A program made the position numbers and the translations under genes. A DNA stretch of 64,000 bases from Deltaproteobacteria bacterium (GTDB lineage: Bacteria; Myxococcota_C; UBA6777), in NCBI GenBank assembly GCA_002731275.1, contig PCBK01000189.1, positions 124,001 through 188,000 on the forward strand, written 5' to 3'. Below, piece by piece: positions 28,056 through 36,155 of this stretch (within the stretch, counting starts at the first letter, position 1; each line of letters opens with the position of its first letter). Below the pieces are notes generated by a model. It was given only the letters and a program-made list of their open reading frames with translations, was not told where the DNA came from and ran no database searches.

Positions 28056-28328
28056 ATGAGACTTCCACTTTTTCTTGGTGTCTCTTTCTTGATCTTGGCC
28101 GCGATGGTCTGGGCGCCGACTTCGATCGCCCAAACAGGCAGCAAGGTTGGCGATCGTTTCTACCAGAAAAAAACCGTCTACGACTTCAGCAGTGATACAA
28201 TTGCAGGTGACCTGACACGCCCGGATGGTGAGTACATTGAGGCTCGTCGTGGGATCAAACATCAACGTTTGATCAAATTGCGGGAACATTGGAAGAAAAA
28301 AATGGTCCAATCGATCAACGAACTGTGA
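28056..28328 (+). CDS. Small secreted protein resembling CglF/GltF
   Basis: A 90-residue protein with a signal peptide ending near SIAQ. The ATG at 28056 has a strong AGGAGG nine bases upstream; a TTG six bases earlier is too close. The mature 65 residues contain VYDFSSDTIAGDL, RPDGEYIEARRG and LIKLREHWKKKMVQS. The layout (DF..xxGxLxRPxGxYxxxRR, then LIKLRxxFxxEMxxS) is one I associate from memory with the small CglF/GltF-type proteins found beside GltG-like genes in myxobacteria. The FHA/GltG-like gene follows 93 bases later. It is probably a periplasmic component of the machine. The family assignment is moderately confident. Confidence 0.65.
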   Translation: MRLPLFLGVSFLILAAMVWAPTSIAQTGSKVGDRFYQKKTVYDFSSDTIAGDLTRPDGEYIEARRGIKHQRLIKLREHWKKKMVQSINEL

Positions 28329-28378
28329 TCACTTGATTTTCCCCACATGGTTCCTGAATAAAAACGAGAAGTAGCACA

Positions 28379-28402
28379 CCGCGAAAGGACATCTTTCGCC
28401 CA
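28379..28402 (+). promoter_or_regulatory. Hairpin element, copy 1
   Basis: GCGAAAG (28381-28387) pairs perfectly with CTTTCGC (28393-28399) around the loop GACAT. The flanks CC and CCA are shared with a second copy at 42521-42544, where one stem pair is changed from C-G to T-A on both sides. It lies 20 bases upstream of the FHA/GltG-like start codon, so it would be in the messenger leader or be a palindromic protein site. Confidence 0.55.
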
Positions 28403-28421
28403 TCGATTGGAGAGACGAATC

Positions 28422-31103
28422 ATGGCAAAGCTCAAAACCCCGATCCTACTCGTGATCGAGCGAGAAGGAGAAGAGCGCCGCATCGAAGAGTTTCATGAAA
28501 ATATCATCAAGATCGGTAAACTCACCACCGTGAACTTGAAATTGGATGATCCTACGATCAACCGCATTCACGCAGTTTTGGAAGTCACCGGTCCAGAAGA
28601 AGCTCAAATCATCGATATGGGTTCCTCAAAAGGAACACGCGTCAATGGCAAACGTATCCACAAAACAAAGATCTCGACGGGCGATCAGCTGCTCCTCGGA
28701 AACACGAATATCACTGTGTACATCGGTGATACAGCTGTTGCACAGGCCCGCGTCGGTAACTTTGGCGGAGAAGCCCCCGCAGGAAACGAAGAGTCCACCG
28801 CGATCGCCCATATCAATCAAGTACAAGGTGCTCCAGCAGCCGCACCTGTTGCAGCCCCTGCTCCAGAGCCCGCTGCCGCACCAGCACCTGCCGTCGATCC
28901 AATGATGAACATGGAGCCTGTGACCGCAGCAGCCAACCTCGATGATCTGATGGGTTCCCTCGATCAACAACTTGGTGGTATCAGCGAGTCAACTGCGATC
29001 GTACAAAATCCCCTCTCCAATCCACAACAGTTTGGTGCTGAGAGCGCTCCTAGCGAGCCCGCTCAACAATGGGGTGCACAAGACAACGCGATGCAGCAAT
29101 ACACAGACTCCCCCGCGACGTCTATGGGACAGCCTGCGCAGCTCCAAGATTTTTCTCAACAGCAAGCTCAACAGCCGATCCAAGCCCAACAACCTGTCCA
29201 ACCTCAACAGCCCGTCCAGCCCCAACAACCTGCGCAGCCAGATCCTTACGCTCAGCAAGGCTATCAACAGCCCCAAGCCACAGGTGGCTTCCAGGCACAG
29301 CCACAACAAGGCTACCAACAACCTCAAGCGACGGGTGGATTCCAACAACCACAAGGCTTCCAACAGCCCCAAGCCACAGGTGGATTCCAGGCGCAACAAC
29401 CACAGGGCTTCCAACAGCCTCAGGCGACCGGCGGGTTCCAACAGCCACAAGGCTTCCAATCACAGTCACAGGCGCAGCTTCCCCAAGCCACAGGCGGATT
29501 TCAACAGCCTCAAGGCTTCCAACAGCCTCAAGCGACAGGTGGTTTCCAAGCGCAGCCACAACAAGGCTACGCACCACAATCACAAGCACAGCTTCCTCAG
29601 GCGGGTGGATTCCAACAACCACAACAAGCCTATCAACAGCCCGTCCAACAGGCTCAGTCGGTTCCTTACCAGGCACCACAAGCGGCTCCGATGGCACCAT
29701 TGGGCTTTGACAATGCGCAATACAACGACAGCCAAGAGGCACTTGAGATTCGCGTGCTCTGGGGAAATAACATCCTCTACCACGAGCACTTCTACAATCC
29801 CAAGCGTATCACTGTCGGTGAATCCAACAAAAACACCTTTGCGATCAGCAGCGATGCGATCCCATCCGAATTTGACTCCTTTCCACTCATCGAGACCAGC
29901 GGTGATCGTCTGCACGTCAACTTCACGGACAGCATGGGTGGGATGGTCCAGATCAAAGACCAAAACTTCACCCTCGATCAAATCAAACAAAGCGCAAAGG
30001 TCCAGAAAACACACGTTGGCTACCAATTTGCGCTCCCTGCACAGTCACGTGTTCAACTGACTGTTGGACAGGTCAACTTTGTCATCAGCTTTGTCCCTGC
30101 ACCCAAAAAACTCGCGATGGGTGGCTTTAATCAGATGGACCACCACCTCGCACGAGCGATGGGCGCGTCCTTCTTGATCCACGGCATCGTCATCTTGTTG
30201 ATGCTCTTCAGCGATGAAGACCCACAAGGACTTGATGACTCCTTCTTCAAACAACCCAACCGCTTCGCGCAGTTGATTATCCGTCCAGAAGAGCCGGAAA
30301 AGAAAAAGAAGAAGAAGAACGACGGTGGTGGCGCCAAAGCCAAAGGCAAAGAAGGCAAGATGGGCAAAAAGAAGAACGCCCCCAAAGTCAATCGCCGCGC
30401 AGGACAAATCAAAAAGAACCCCGACGGAACCGCTCCCATCGATATGCAAAAGGTCGAAAAGGCTTTGCAAGATAAGCTCGGTAAGAAAGGGATCTTGGGC
30501 TTGCTCGGTGGTGGAAACAAATCGTACGGTGCGATCCTCACAGCCAAAGGTTTTGGTGGTGATGATGCCGACGCCGTAGGTGGATTCAGTGGAGTCAAAG
30601 TCGGCGACGCAGCTGGTGGTGGAGGCCTGGGTCTTCGCAGTGGAGGCGGCGCTGGTGGCGGTGGCTTCAGCGGCAGTGGTGTCGGTATTGGACGACTCGG
30701 AACATACGGTCGCGGTGGTGGTAAAGGTGGTCGAGGCTGGGGTAAAGGTGGCCTGCGACGTAAACGCAAACGCGCAGTCGAGGTCTCCACAGGACCCCCC
30801 GTTGTCTTTGGTGCGCTTGACAAAGAGATTATCCGTCGCGTCATCAACCAACACCGTGCCCAGATCAAATACTGTTACGAGCGCGAGTTGATCAAACACC
30901 CCAAACTTCAGGGTAAAATCAAAGTCTTCTTCGTGATCTCTGGTACAGGTCGAGTCTCCAAATCTAAAGTCTCACAGAGTACGATGAACAACGACCGCGT
31001 TGAAGATTGTATCGTCCGTCGTGTCCGCTTCTGGAAGTTCCCCGCTCCCAAAGGTGGTGGTGTCGTTCACGTCAACTATCCATTCTACTTCAAACCCTCC
31101 TGA
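28422..31103 (+). CDS. GltG/PglI-like protein: FHA domain, Gln-rich repeats, TM segment, AgmX/PglI C-terminal domain
   Basis: An 893-residue single-pass protein. GGAG is nine bases before the ATG. Residues about 9-100 are an FHA domain (INRIHA and GSSKGTRVNG carry the phosphothreonine-binding residues). A long low-complexity region follows, rich in Gln/Pro with repeated PQATGGFQ units (about 280-395). A second cytoplasmic domain (about 440-560) is shared with the paralogue at 25.5 kb. The membrane segment is at about 579-596, then a Lys-rich and Gly-rich periplasmic linker and an AgmX/PglI domain (about 800-893; YCYERELIKHP, NNDRVEDC, FWKFPAPKG). This is the architecture of GltG/PglI, which anchors the gliding complex in the inner membrane. 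FHA implies control by Thr phosphorylation. Confidence 0.88.
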   Translation: MAKLKTPILLVIEREGEERRIEEFHENIIKIGKLTTVNLKLDDPTINRIHAVLEVTGPEEAQIIDMGSSKGTRVNGKRIHKTKISTGDQLLLGNTNITVYIGDTAVAQARVGNFGGEAPAGNEESTAIAHINQVQGAPAAAPVAAPAPEPAAAPAPAVDPMMNMEPVTAAANLDDLMGSLDQQLGGISESTAIVQNPLSNPQQFGAESAPSEPAQQWGAQDNAMQQYTDSPATSMGQPAQLQDFSQQQAQQPIQAQQPVQPQQPVQPQQPAQPDPYAQQGYQQPQATGGFQAQPQQGYQQPQATGGFQQPQGFQQPQATGGFQAQQPQGFQQPQATGGFQQPQGFQSQSQAQLPQATGGFQQPQGFQQPQATGGFQAQPQQGYAPQSQAQLPQAGGFQQPQQAYQQPVQQAQSVPYQAPQAAPMAPLGFDNAQYNDSQEALEIRVLWGNNILYHEHFYNPKRITVGESNKNTFAISSDAIPSEFDSFPLIETSGDRLHVNFTDSMGGMVQIKDQNFTLDQIKQSAKVQKTHVGYQFALPAQSRVQLTVGQVNFVISFVPAPKKLAMGGFNQMDHHLARAMGASFLIHGIVILLMLFSDEDPQGLDDSFFKQPNRFAQLIIRPEEPEKKKKKKNDGGGAKAKGKEGKMGKKKNAPKVNRRAGQIKKNPDGTAPIDMQKVEKALQDKLGKKGILGLLGGGNKSYGAILTAKGFGGDDADAVGGFSGVKVGDAAGGGGLGLRSGGGAGGGGFSGSGVGIGRLGTYGRGGGKGGRGWGKGGLRRKRKRAVEVSTGPPVVFGALDKEIIRRVINQHRAQIKYCYERELIKHPKLQGKIKVFFVISGTGRVSKSKVSQSTMNNDRVEDCIVRRVRFWKFPAPKGGGVVHVNYPFYFKPS
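29266..29612 (+). repeat. In-frame repeats encoding PQATGGFQ-type units
   Basis: Seven to eight irregular copies of a Gln/Pro unit containing PQATGGF or PQAGGF, spaced by QGYQ or QGFQ blocks. The nucleotide units differ at synonymous positions, so the array is older than the YDQQG array at 14.7 kb. Boundaries are approximate. Confidence 0.8.
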
Positions 31104-31261
31104 CGCCCACACCCCCCTCTTCTCCAACTCTCCCACACCAAAGAACCTCTTCGCACTGGACAAATCTGCTCGAATCTCTTAGGATGCGGCACATTTGAAT
31201 GAACACACGTTTTCTCAGTGTATGATACCCCTTACACATGTGGATCAAAGGAGCTTTCACC

Positions 31262-32329
31262 ATGTCTTCTCGCTCTCTGCCACTCTTTCTTTTGCTCACG
31301 TTCATGATGGCGCCCTTCACACAAGGGTGCGACAGTGTCAAAAAGAAACAAGCTCGTCGTCTCGCAGCGAAAGCCGTCAAAGATATTCGCAACGAATCCT
31401 ACGTCGGCGCGACGGGTAAATTGAAAAAGGCGATCGAAATCTACCCCCACGATGAATACACGCACTTTTTGCTCGCACGAACCTACGAATTGCGCAACGA
31501 CCTACCCGCCGCAATCCAAGAATACAACCGGGCGATCTATCTTGGCCCCAACGCGACGCGCAAAGCTCAATCTTACTACTCTCTCGGTAACATCTACTTT
31601 AAAAATAAAGAGTTTGTGAAAGCCGCTCTCAACTTTGAGAAGCAACTCAAAGTCAGTGGAAGCGCCAAGCAAATCCAAAAGATCCGTCCCCTCGGCATGT
31701 ACCACCTCGGAATGTGTTACCACAGGCTGAAAAAATACTCCGAGTCCGAAGACAAACTGCTCAAATCGATCTCGCTGAAACCCGACTTCATCGAGGCACA
31801 CAACGCGACGATCGTGATGTACTACGATCAAGCTAAAGAGCAACCCGATCCAGCGCAGTCCGCGCCCTACTTCAACAAATCGATCTCCGCAGCCAAAAAA
31901 GCGATCGCGACAGGTAAAGCGAACGATCGCACGTACAACCTCCTCGGACTTGCACACCAACACTTGAAACAATTCCCACAAGCGATCGAGGCCCTCAACA
32001 CAGCGAAGAACAAAAACCGCTACTCCGCGATCGCGGCGTATAACCTCGGCGCAACATACGATCTCTGGCTCGAAGAGTTGCTGACCAAAGCCAAAGAAGA
32101 GAAGAATCGCACAGAGCGCAAAAAGATCATGGATGAAGCCTCCCAGATCCGCGACAAAGCGATCACTTCATTCAAAGCGTTCTTGCAGCTCAAAGGTGGC
32201 GACGGAGGACTCAAATCCGAGGTCCGCGTCAAGATCAAAAAGCTCAACTTGATGAAAGACAAAGAGCTGTACGAAAAGCTCAAAAAACGCGGTCGTCGAC
32301 GCGGTCGTCGACGTCGTCGTAGACGATAA
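31262..32329 (+). CDS. TPR lipoprotein with poly-Arg C-terminus
   Basis: A 355-residue lipoprotein. AAGGAG lies eight bases before the ATG, and the signal peptide ends PFTQGC (Cys23). The mature chain is a TPR array (HFLLARTYELRNDLPAAIQ, AQSYYSLGNIYFKNKEF, TYNLLGLAHQHLKQF), with a charged helical region and a tail of about a dozen Arg and Gly residues. The tail is encoded by GTCGTC-type repeats. It follows the FHA/GltG-like gene by 160 bases and resembles the TPR lipoprotein at 24.0 kb in design. A poly-Arg end in an exported lipoprotein could contact polyanions such as LPS, peptidoglycan or DNA; that is inference. Confidence 0.8.
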   Translation: MSSRSLPLFLLLTFMMAPFTQGCDSVKKKQARRLAAKAVKDIRNESYVGATGKLKKAIEIYPHDEYTHFLLARTYELRNDLPAAIQEYNRAIYLGPNATRKAQSYYSLGNIYFKNKEFVKAALNFEKQLKVSGSAKQIQKIRPLGMYHLGMCYHRLKKYSESEDKLLKSISLKPDFIEAHNATIVMYYDQAKEQPDPAQSAPYFNKSISAAKKAIATGKANDRTYNLLGLAHQHLKQFPQAIEALNTAKNKNRYSAIAAYNLGATYDLWLEELLTKAKEEKNRTERKKIMDEASQIRDKAITSFKAFLQLKGGDGGLKSEVRVKIKKLNLMKDKELYEKLKKRGRRRGRRRRRRR

Positions 32330-32522
32330 CCGGCTCTCAAAGCTCGAAAGAGTCCGCATCTCTCCTATAGACAGAAACGTTGCGATCCGCTATGATAGCG
32401 CAGATGCAACACGGGATCAGCGCCTTCCCCCTTCTCCGAGGGGTTTCGTGTGATCCTTCGCGAAATCGTTGTTTGAGAATGTCTTTGCAGGACATTTGCT
32501 ATTGATGGAGTTTGTGATAACC

Positions 32523-33140
32523 ATGCTGCCGCGCATATTGATACTTGCACTCGTCATGTCCATGTCGCTGTTGTGGTCCCCACAACAAGCCTCCGCACAG
32601 ATCCTCGAAGAAGATGACAGCTCCTATGTCTACAAAGGCTTCTTTATGTCCGCGGAATATGGCCTCTACATATTCGCGCTCAAACCCGACAGCCTGATCC
32701 CGAATGCCGAAACAGGTCGTGGCGCAAGTGCAGATCTCCTCGGTGCAGTCAGTGGGTTTGACTTGGGCTTCGACCTCAACGAGATGTTCGCGCTTCAATT
32801 CTCCTTTGGAACCGTCAACGTCCGCGGAAGCACACAGGATGGTGGCGGGAGCACAGCCATGTTGTTTAACGGTGGTGTGAGCATCTTCTTCCTGAGAAGT
32901 AGACTCACGTTTTACGCCCGTGTTGGCGCTGGCCTCGCGGTGACAATGCCCACTGGTATTCTTCCCCTCGGCTTGATGGCGCATTTGGGGCTTGGTGTGC
33001 GGTACTTCACCCGTATGAAACACTTCTCCATCTCCTTCGAAGCTCGCGGACTTTTCCGTCCTCCTCTTGGAGATAACTCACAAGGCAGCACGATGAGCCT
33101 TGGTATCGGACTCCTGCCCTCCGTGACATACACCTTCTAA
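32523..33140 (+). CDS. Outer-membrane beta-barrel protein
   Basis: A 205-residue predicted outer-membrane protein. I use the ATG at 32523 because it opens a standard signal peptide ending QASAQ; an ATG at 32505 is possible, and neither has an ideally spaced ribosome site. The mature part shows amphipathic strands (FFMSAEYGLYIFAL, SGFDLGFDLNEMFALQFSFG, ISFEARGLF) and ends in YTF, with the terminal Phe favoured by the outer-membrane assembly machinery. It is the last gene of the envelope run and may be another outer-membrane element of the machine, as Glt and Nfs systems contain two or three small barrels. Confidence 0.7.
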   Translation: MLPRILILALVMSMSLLWSPQQASAQILEEDDSSYVYKGFFMSAEYGLYIFALKPDSLIPNAETGRGASADLLGAVSGFDLGFDLNEMFALQFSFGTVNVRGSTQDGGGSTAMLFNGGVSIFFLRSRLTFYARVGAGLAVTMPTGILPLGLMAHLGLGVRYFTRMKHFSISFEARGLFRPPLGDNSQGSTMSLGIGLLPSVTYTF

Positions 33141-33244
33141 GACCCCCCTCTTCTTCACATCTATCTCCTCATTTATTCACAAACATTCACATCCCATTCA
33201 TCCTTCTCCCTCACGCCTTTGGTAACCTATATCCTCGAATCAAG

Positions 33245-33266
33245 TATTGTCGCGATATTGTCGCGA
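33245..33266 (+). promoter_or_regulatory. Tandem 11-bp direct repeat upstream of the membrane operon
   Basis: TATTGTCGCGA occurs twice in immediate succession (33245-33255 and 33256-33266), about 70 bases before the start codon of the next gene. One repeat per helical turn and the TCGCGA cores suggest a cooperative protein-binding site. Confidence 0.45.
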
Positions 33267-33332
33267 ATACAACACACTCCCGAGCAATCTCTCCTACATT
33301 GGGATCTGTTATTTCAGAAGAGGATACGGACA

Positions 33333-33914
33333 ATGTCACAAACCTTCGCACACTCACACACTGGGAAGTTAGTGCAAGAAGCACTCTACACCCCGTCATC
33401 ATTCGTCGAAAAGATCTGTGAGGGTTCCATCATGGTATGGCTCCCCACTCTCGTATTCGGCCTCGGTTGCTACGCGCTGTTTGGCATGAGCCTCGGATTT
33501 TTCCCACGAGGTCCTGGGCTCATTACAGGCACAATGCTCTTCCCACTCGTCTTCTTTGGAGCGCTTCTCATCGGCGTTCCGACTCTCTACATATTCCACT
33601 CTTTCTTGGGTTCCCAACTCAACCTTCGACAATTTCTGGCGATCGGGCTCGTCGGCCTGCTGCTTCCAGGCATACTGCTCGCAGGCTTTGCGCCGATCAA
33701 CTGGTTCCTCGCGCTCAGCACCAAATCGGCCTTCCTCGCAAAAGCCGGACAATATCAGGCGATCGCTCTCGCCTCTTTTTTCGGATACCGGGAGATCTTC
33801 GAATTACTCAAAACATTCGAGCCCGAACACAGCGCCATGCAACAAACGCTCATGCGTTTTTGGTGCCTTTTACATATCGGTATCCTACTCAAACTCACCC
33901 ACCTGCTCACCTGA
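33333..33914 (+). CDS. Multi-pass membrane protein of unknown function
   Basis: A 193-residue integral membrane protein with about four hydrophobic segments (around residues 33-55, 60-85, 95-120 and 165-185). The start at 33333 follows AGAGGA at nine bases. Its layout (a Gly/Thr/Leu-rich pair of helices with GLITGTMLFPLVFFG) is similar to that of the next protein (GAILGTYTGG and following), so the two look like distant paralogues. It is the first gene of a tight three-gene operon, with an 18-base gap to the next gene. I do not recognise the family, though Yip1-like or DUF-type membrane proteins are possible. Confidence 0.65.
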   Translation: MSQTFAHSHTGKLVQEALYTPSSFVEKICEGSIMVWLPTLVFGLGCYALFGMSLGFFPRGPGLITGTMLFPLVFFGALLIGVPTLYIFHSFLGSQLNLRQFLAIGLVGLLLPGILLAGFAPINWFLALSTKSAFLAKAGQYQAIALASFFGYREIFELLKTFEPEHSAMQQTLMRFWCLLHIGILLKLTHLLT

Positions 33915-33932
33915 CATAAAGAGGGAACCAAC

Positions 33933-34973
33933 ATGTCCAAGACATTCACCGCCCATAGTAGGCACACACGTAAAGCCCTTCAGAAAATGGCACAAAAACG
34001 TAAAATGCGGCAAAGCAAAAAAGAAACCAGCTCCGAACAAACGAGCACACAGACAGAGAACAAAGCCCATCCATCAACAGGAAAAGCAAGCCAAGCGGAA
34101 GCGCCAAATGAGCAGGACGGTAAGGGAGCACAGACAGAAAAACTGACGGACGCAGAGGCCGCAAAAGAACAAACACACAGCCCCAACACAAACAACCAAA
34201 ACGCTGCCCCCAAGAGAGCTCCCACATCCCCCAAAAAGGCCCCTCCAAAGGAGCTCCCTCCCCCTCCCGAATCCATTGGTGGCTTATTTGGTTTGTTGGA
34301 GCTCTTGCTCAAACATCGCCCAAAACTCTTTAGTCTGATCGCACATGAACGACATCTCTCCGATCTTATCCCAGGTTTGTTGTGGTTGACGTTGGTGTGT
34401 GCGTTCCCTGTCGGCGCGATCCTCGGGACATACACAGGAGGTTGGCAGATCATCTACGCAGCGATCAAGATCCCGCTGTTGCTGCTATTTACCCTTGCAG
34501 CCTGCTTCTTTGCCTTTTGGACCTGGAGCCAATACTTCAGGACGGAGTTGAGTCCTGCACAAGTCGTCTCGCTGTCCCTCAGCGCGATCTCGATCACCAG
34601 CATCCTGCTGTTTGGTCTGACGCCGTTGTTATGGTTGTTTTTGGACGGTAGCTCCGGACATTATCACAGAGCGATTACAGGCCTTGTCTGTGTCTTTGGG
34701 CTCGCAGGACTCGGCGGTGTTGCGGTCCTCTACCAGGGACTCCGAATGCTCACATGGAAGACCTCTTCACGCCGCCGAGGGGGGACGACAGCGATCGCAG
34801 GGATCTGGATCACTATTTATGGCTTTGTCGGCATCCAAATGGTATGGATGCTTCGACCCTATCTCTTCCACCCTTGGGCCAAAGGACGTCCCCTCACCTT
34901 CTTGCGTACCGTCGAAGGAAGCATCTATGACTCCATCCTCCGCACTCTCCTGACCGCCTTGGGGCTGCAATAA
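33933..34973 (+). CDS. Membrane protein with long charged N-terminal region
   Basis: A 346-residue protein. The first 115 residues are hydrophilic, basic and low in complexity (Lys/Gln/Thr/Pro-rich), ending in a PPPPES stretch. Five or six membrane segments follow from about residue 145. The core shares its helix pattern with the preceding protein. An AGAGGGAA tract precedes the ATG. Its stop codon TAA overlaps the next ATG by one base, so translation is probably coupled. Function is unknown; the disordered cytoplasmic head could recruit a soluble partner. Confidence 0.65.
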   Translation: MSKTFTAHSRHTRKALQKMAQKRKMRQSKKETSSEQTSTQTENKAHPSTGKASQAEAPNEQDGKGAQTEKLTDAEAAKEQTHSPNTNNQNAAPKRAPTSPKKAPPKELPPPPESIGGLFGLLELLLKHRPKLFSLIAHERHLSDLIPGLLWLTLVCAFPVGAILGTYTGGWQIIYAAIKIPLLLLFTLAACFFAFWTWSQYFRTELSPAQVVSLSLSAISITSILLFGLTPLLWLFLDGSSGHYHRAITGLVCVFGLAGLGGVAVLYQGLRMLTWKTSSRRRGGTTAIAGIWITIYGFVGIQMVWMLRPYLFHPWAKGRPLTFLRTVEGSIYDSILRTLLTALGLQ

Positions 34974-35659
34974 TGCTATACGCCCTCATCGCATATGTGG
35001 CTTTGGGGCTTGGCTATGGCTGTTATACCACCTACCCCATCACCAAAGATCCTCACACAAAGCTCGGGTTTCTTGGGCTGAGCGTTCTCTTTTGGCCACT
35101 GCTTGCCTCGATACACTCTCCCACACAACACCTCTCTCCCCAAGCAGAAGAAACCGCTCAACCAGGCCCCTACCACGACAGGATCGAGCAGCTCTTCGAA
35201 CAGCTTCAGACTTTACCGATACGTCCCACCGAGCAGATCGTACACACACTGCTCCACGATCATCAGATGCTCCCCGACATCAAAGCACAACTTCAACAGC
35301 TCGATCGGCAATTACTTGAGTTACAAGAATTAACGACAACACCGACATTTCATGTAGAAGCGCTCCAAGCACGTCTCGACGCCATCCCAGAAGGCACACC
35401 GCCACGAACACGCAAGAGCTTGCAGATCCAACTCAACAACGCGAAGACCTTGCAAGCGCTCCACACACAAAAAACCCACACCCTACAAGAATTACTCGGA
35501 CTCCTCGAACAGCTGCACTCAGAGCTGACCCTTCTCCGCTTTACACAAAGCGACACAACGCACCTCCACACAGACATTGAGCACATCTTCGAGCTGCTCG
35601 ATACCCTTCAGGAGCTTCCAGGCACATCCTCCCCAAAAAATAGCGAACCTCTCCGGTGA
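34973..35659 (+). CDS. Membrane-anchored coiled-coil protein
   Basis: A 228-residue protein with two hydrophobic segments in the first 50 residues (LIAYVALGLGYGCYTTYP and LGLSVLFWPLLASIH), followed by a long Leu/Gln-rich coiled-coil region from about residue 65 to 215 (IEQLFEQLQTL, LQQLDRQLLELQEL). It begins at the TAATG overlap with the preceding gene and ends inside a long inverted repeat. It is the third member of the operon. The coiled coil is expected in the cytoplasm or periplasm according to an orientation that I cannot determine. I do not recognise it. Confidence 0.65.
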   Translation: MLYALIAYVALGLGYGCYTTYPITKDPHTKLGFLGLSVLFWPLLASIHSPTQHLSPQAEETAQPGPYHDRIEQLFEQLQTLPIRPTEQIVHTLLHDHQMLPDIKAQLQQLDRQLLELQELTTTPTFHVEALQARLDAIPEGTPPRTRKSLQIQLNNAKTLQALHTQKTHTLQELLGLLEQLHSELTLLRFTQSDTTHLHTDIEHIFELLDTLQELPGTSSPKNSEPLR

Positions 35660-35712
35660 TTGTGTCGTTTGATCTGTTGTATACACGAACAGTCATGTGT
35701 CGACACAATCAC
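35656..35712 (+). terminator. Perfect 12-bp hairpin overlapping the stop codon of the membrane operon
   Basis: GTGATTGTGTCG (35656-35667) pairs with CGACACAATCAC (35701-35712); the stop TGA at 35657-35659 is in the first arm. Inside the loop, CTGTT (35674-35678) pairs with AACAG (35688-35692). No T-run follows. It could end transcription in another way or protect the messenger 3' end. Confidence 0.5.
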
Positions 35713-36155
35713 AAAAGGACCCACACATGGACTCCCAACATCCCTTCCATCAAGATGTTCAGCAGACGCACATGATGTGTGAATCGCTCTCCATCTCCCA
35801 ACCCCTCCCGGCTTTCCTTCCGATCTATCCTGTACAATCCAACACATATACTCTATATCAATGGGCGCAAGGCGCGTACGTCTGAGACGATCGCCTTTGT
35901 GCCTGCAAACCAACATAACACCTACAAAGTTCCTCTGACGTCAAAGACACCAACACAGTCGCGCTCGTGGGACTTTCATCCTCCTCTGAGACCAACGTAG
36001 TACGCGTGGTGTTCGTCTCTTTGTGTGCCACATCGATGCACTGTGACGAACCCCGGATAACGTATACGACTGAATAGATCTTGTCTCGACAAGACTCTGG
36101 TGGTATCAGGATGGGGTGCAATGATGTAGATAAAGGACCAATAAGGAAGAATAGA
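35660..36155 (+). other. Region upstream of tyrS with one doubtful small frame
   Basis: About 500 bases. A 52-codon frame at 35727-35885 has AAAAGGA at 35713-35719 and an ATG, but its product has no recognisable feature; a second open stretch in another frame runs to 36000, so a decayed gene is possible. A palindrome, TCTTGTC/GACAAGA, is at 36079-36094, before the tyrS start. I saw no T-box-like leader. Confidence 0.35.

Noticed and set aside
28972..30060. Plus-strand open frame (362 codons) with repeats
   Set aside because: It is an out-of-frame reading of the Gln-rich repeat of the FHA/GltG-like gene.
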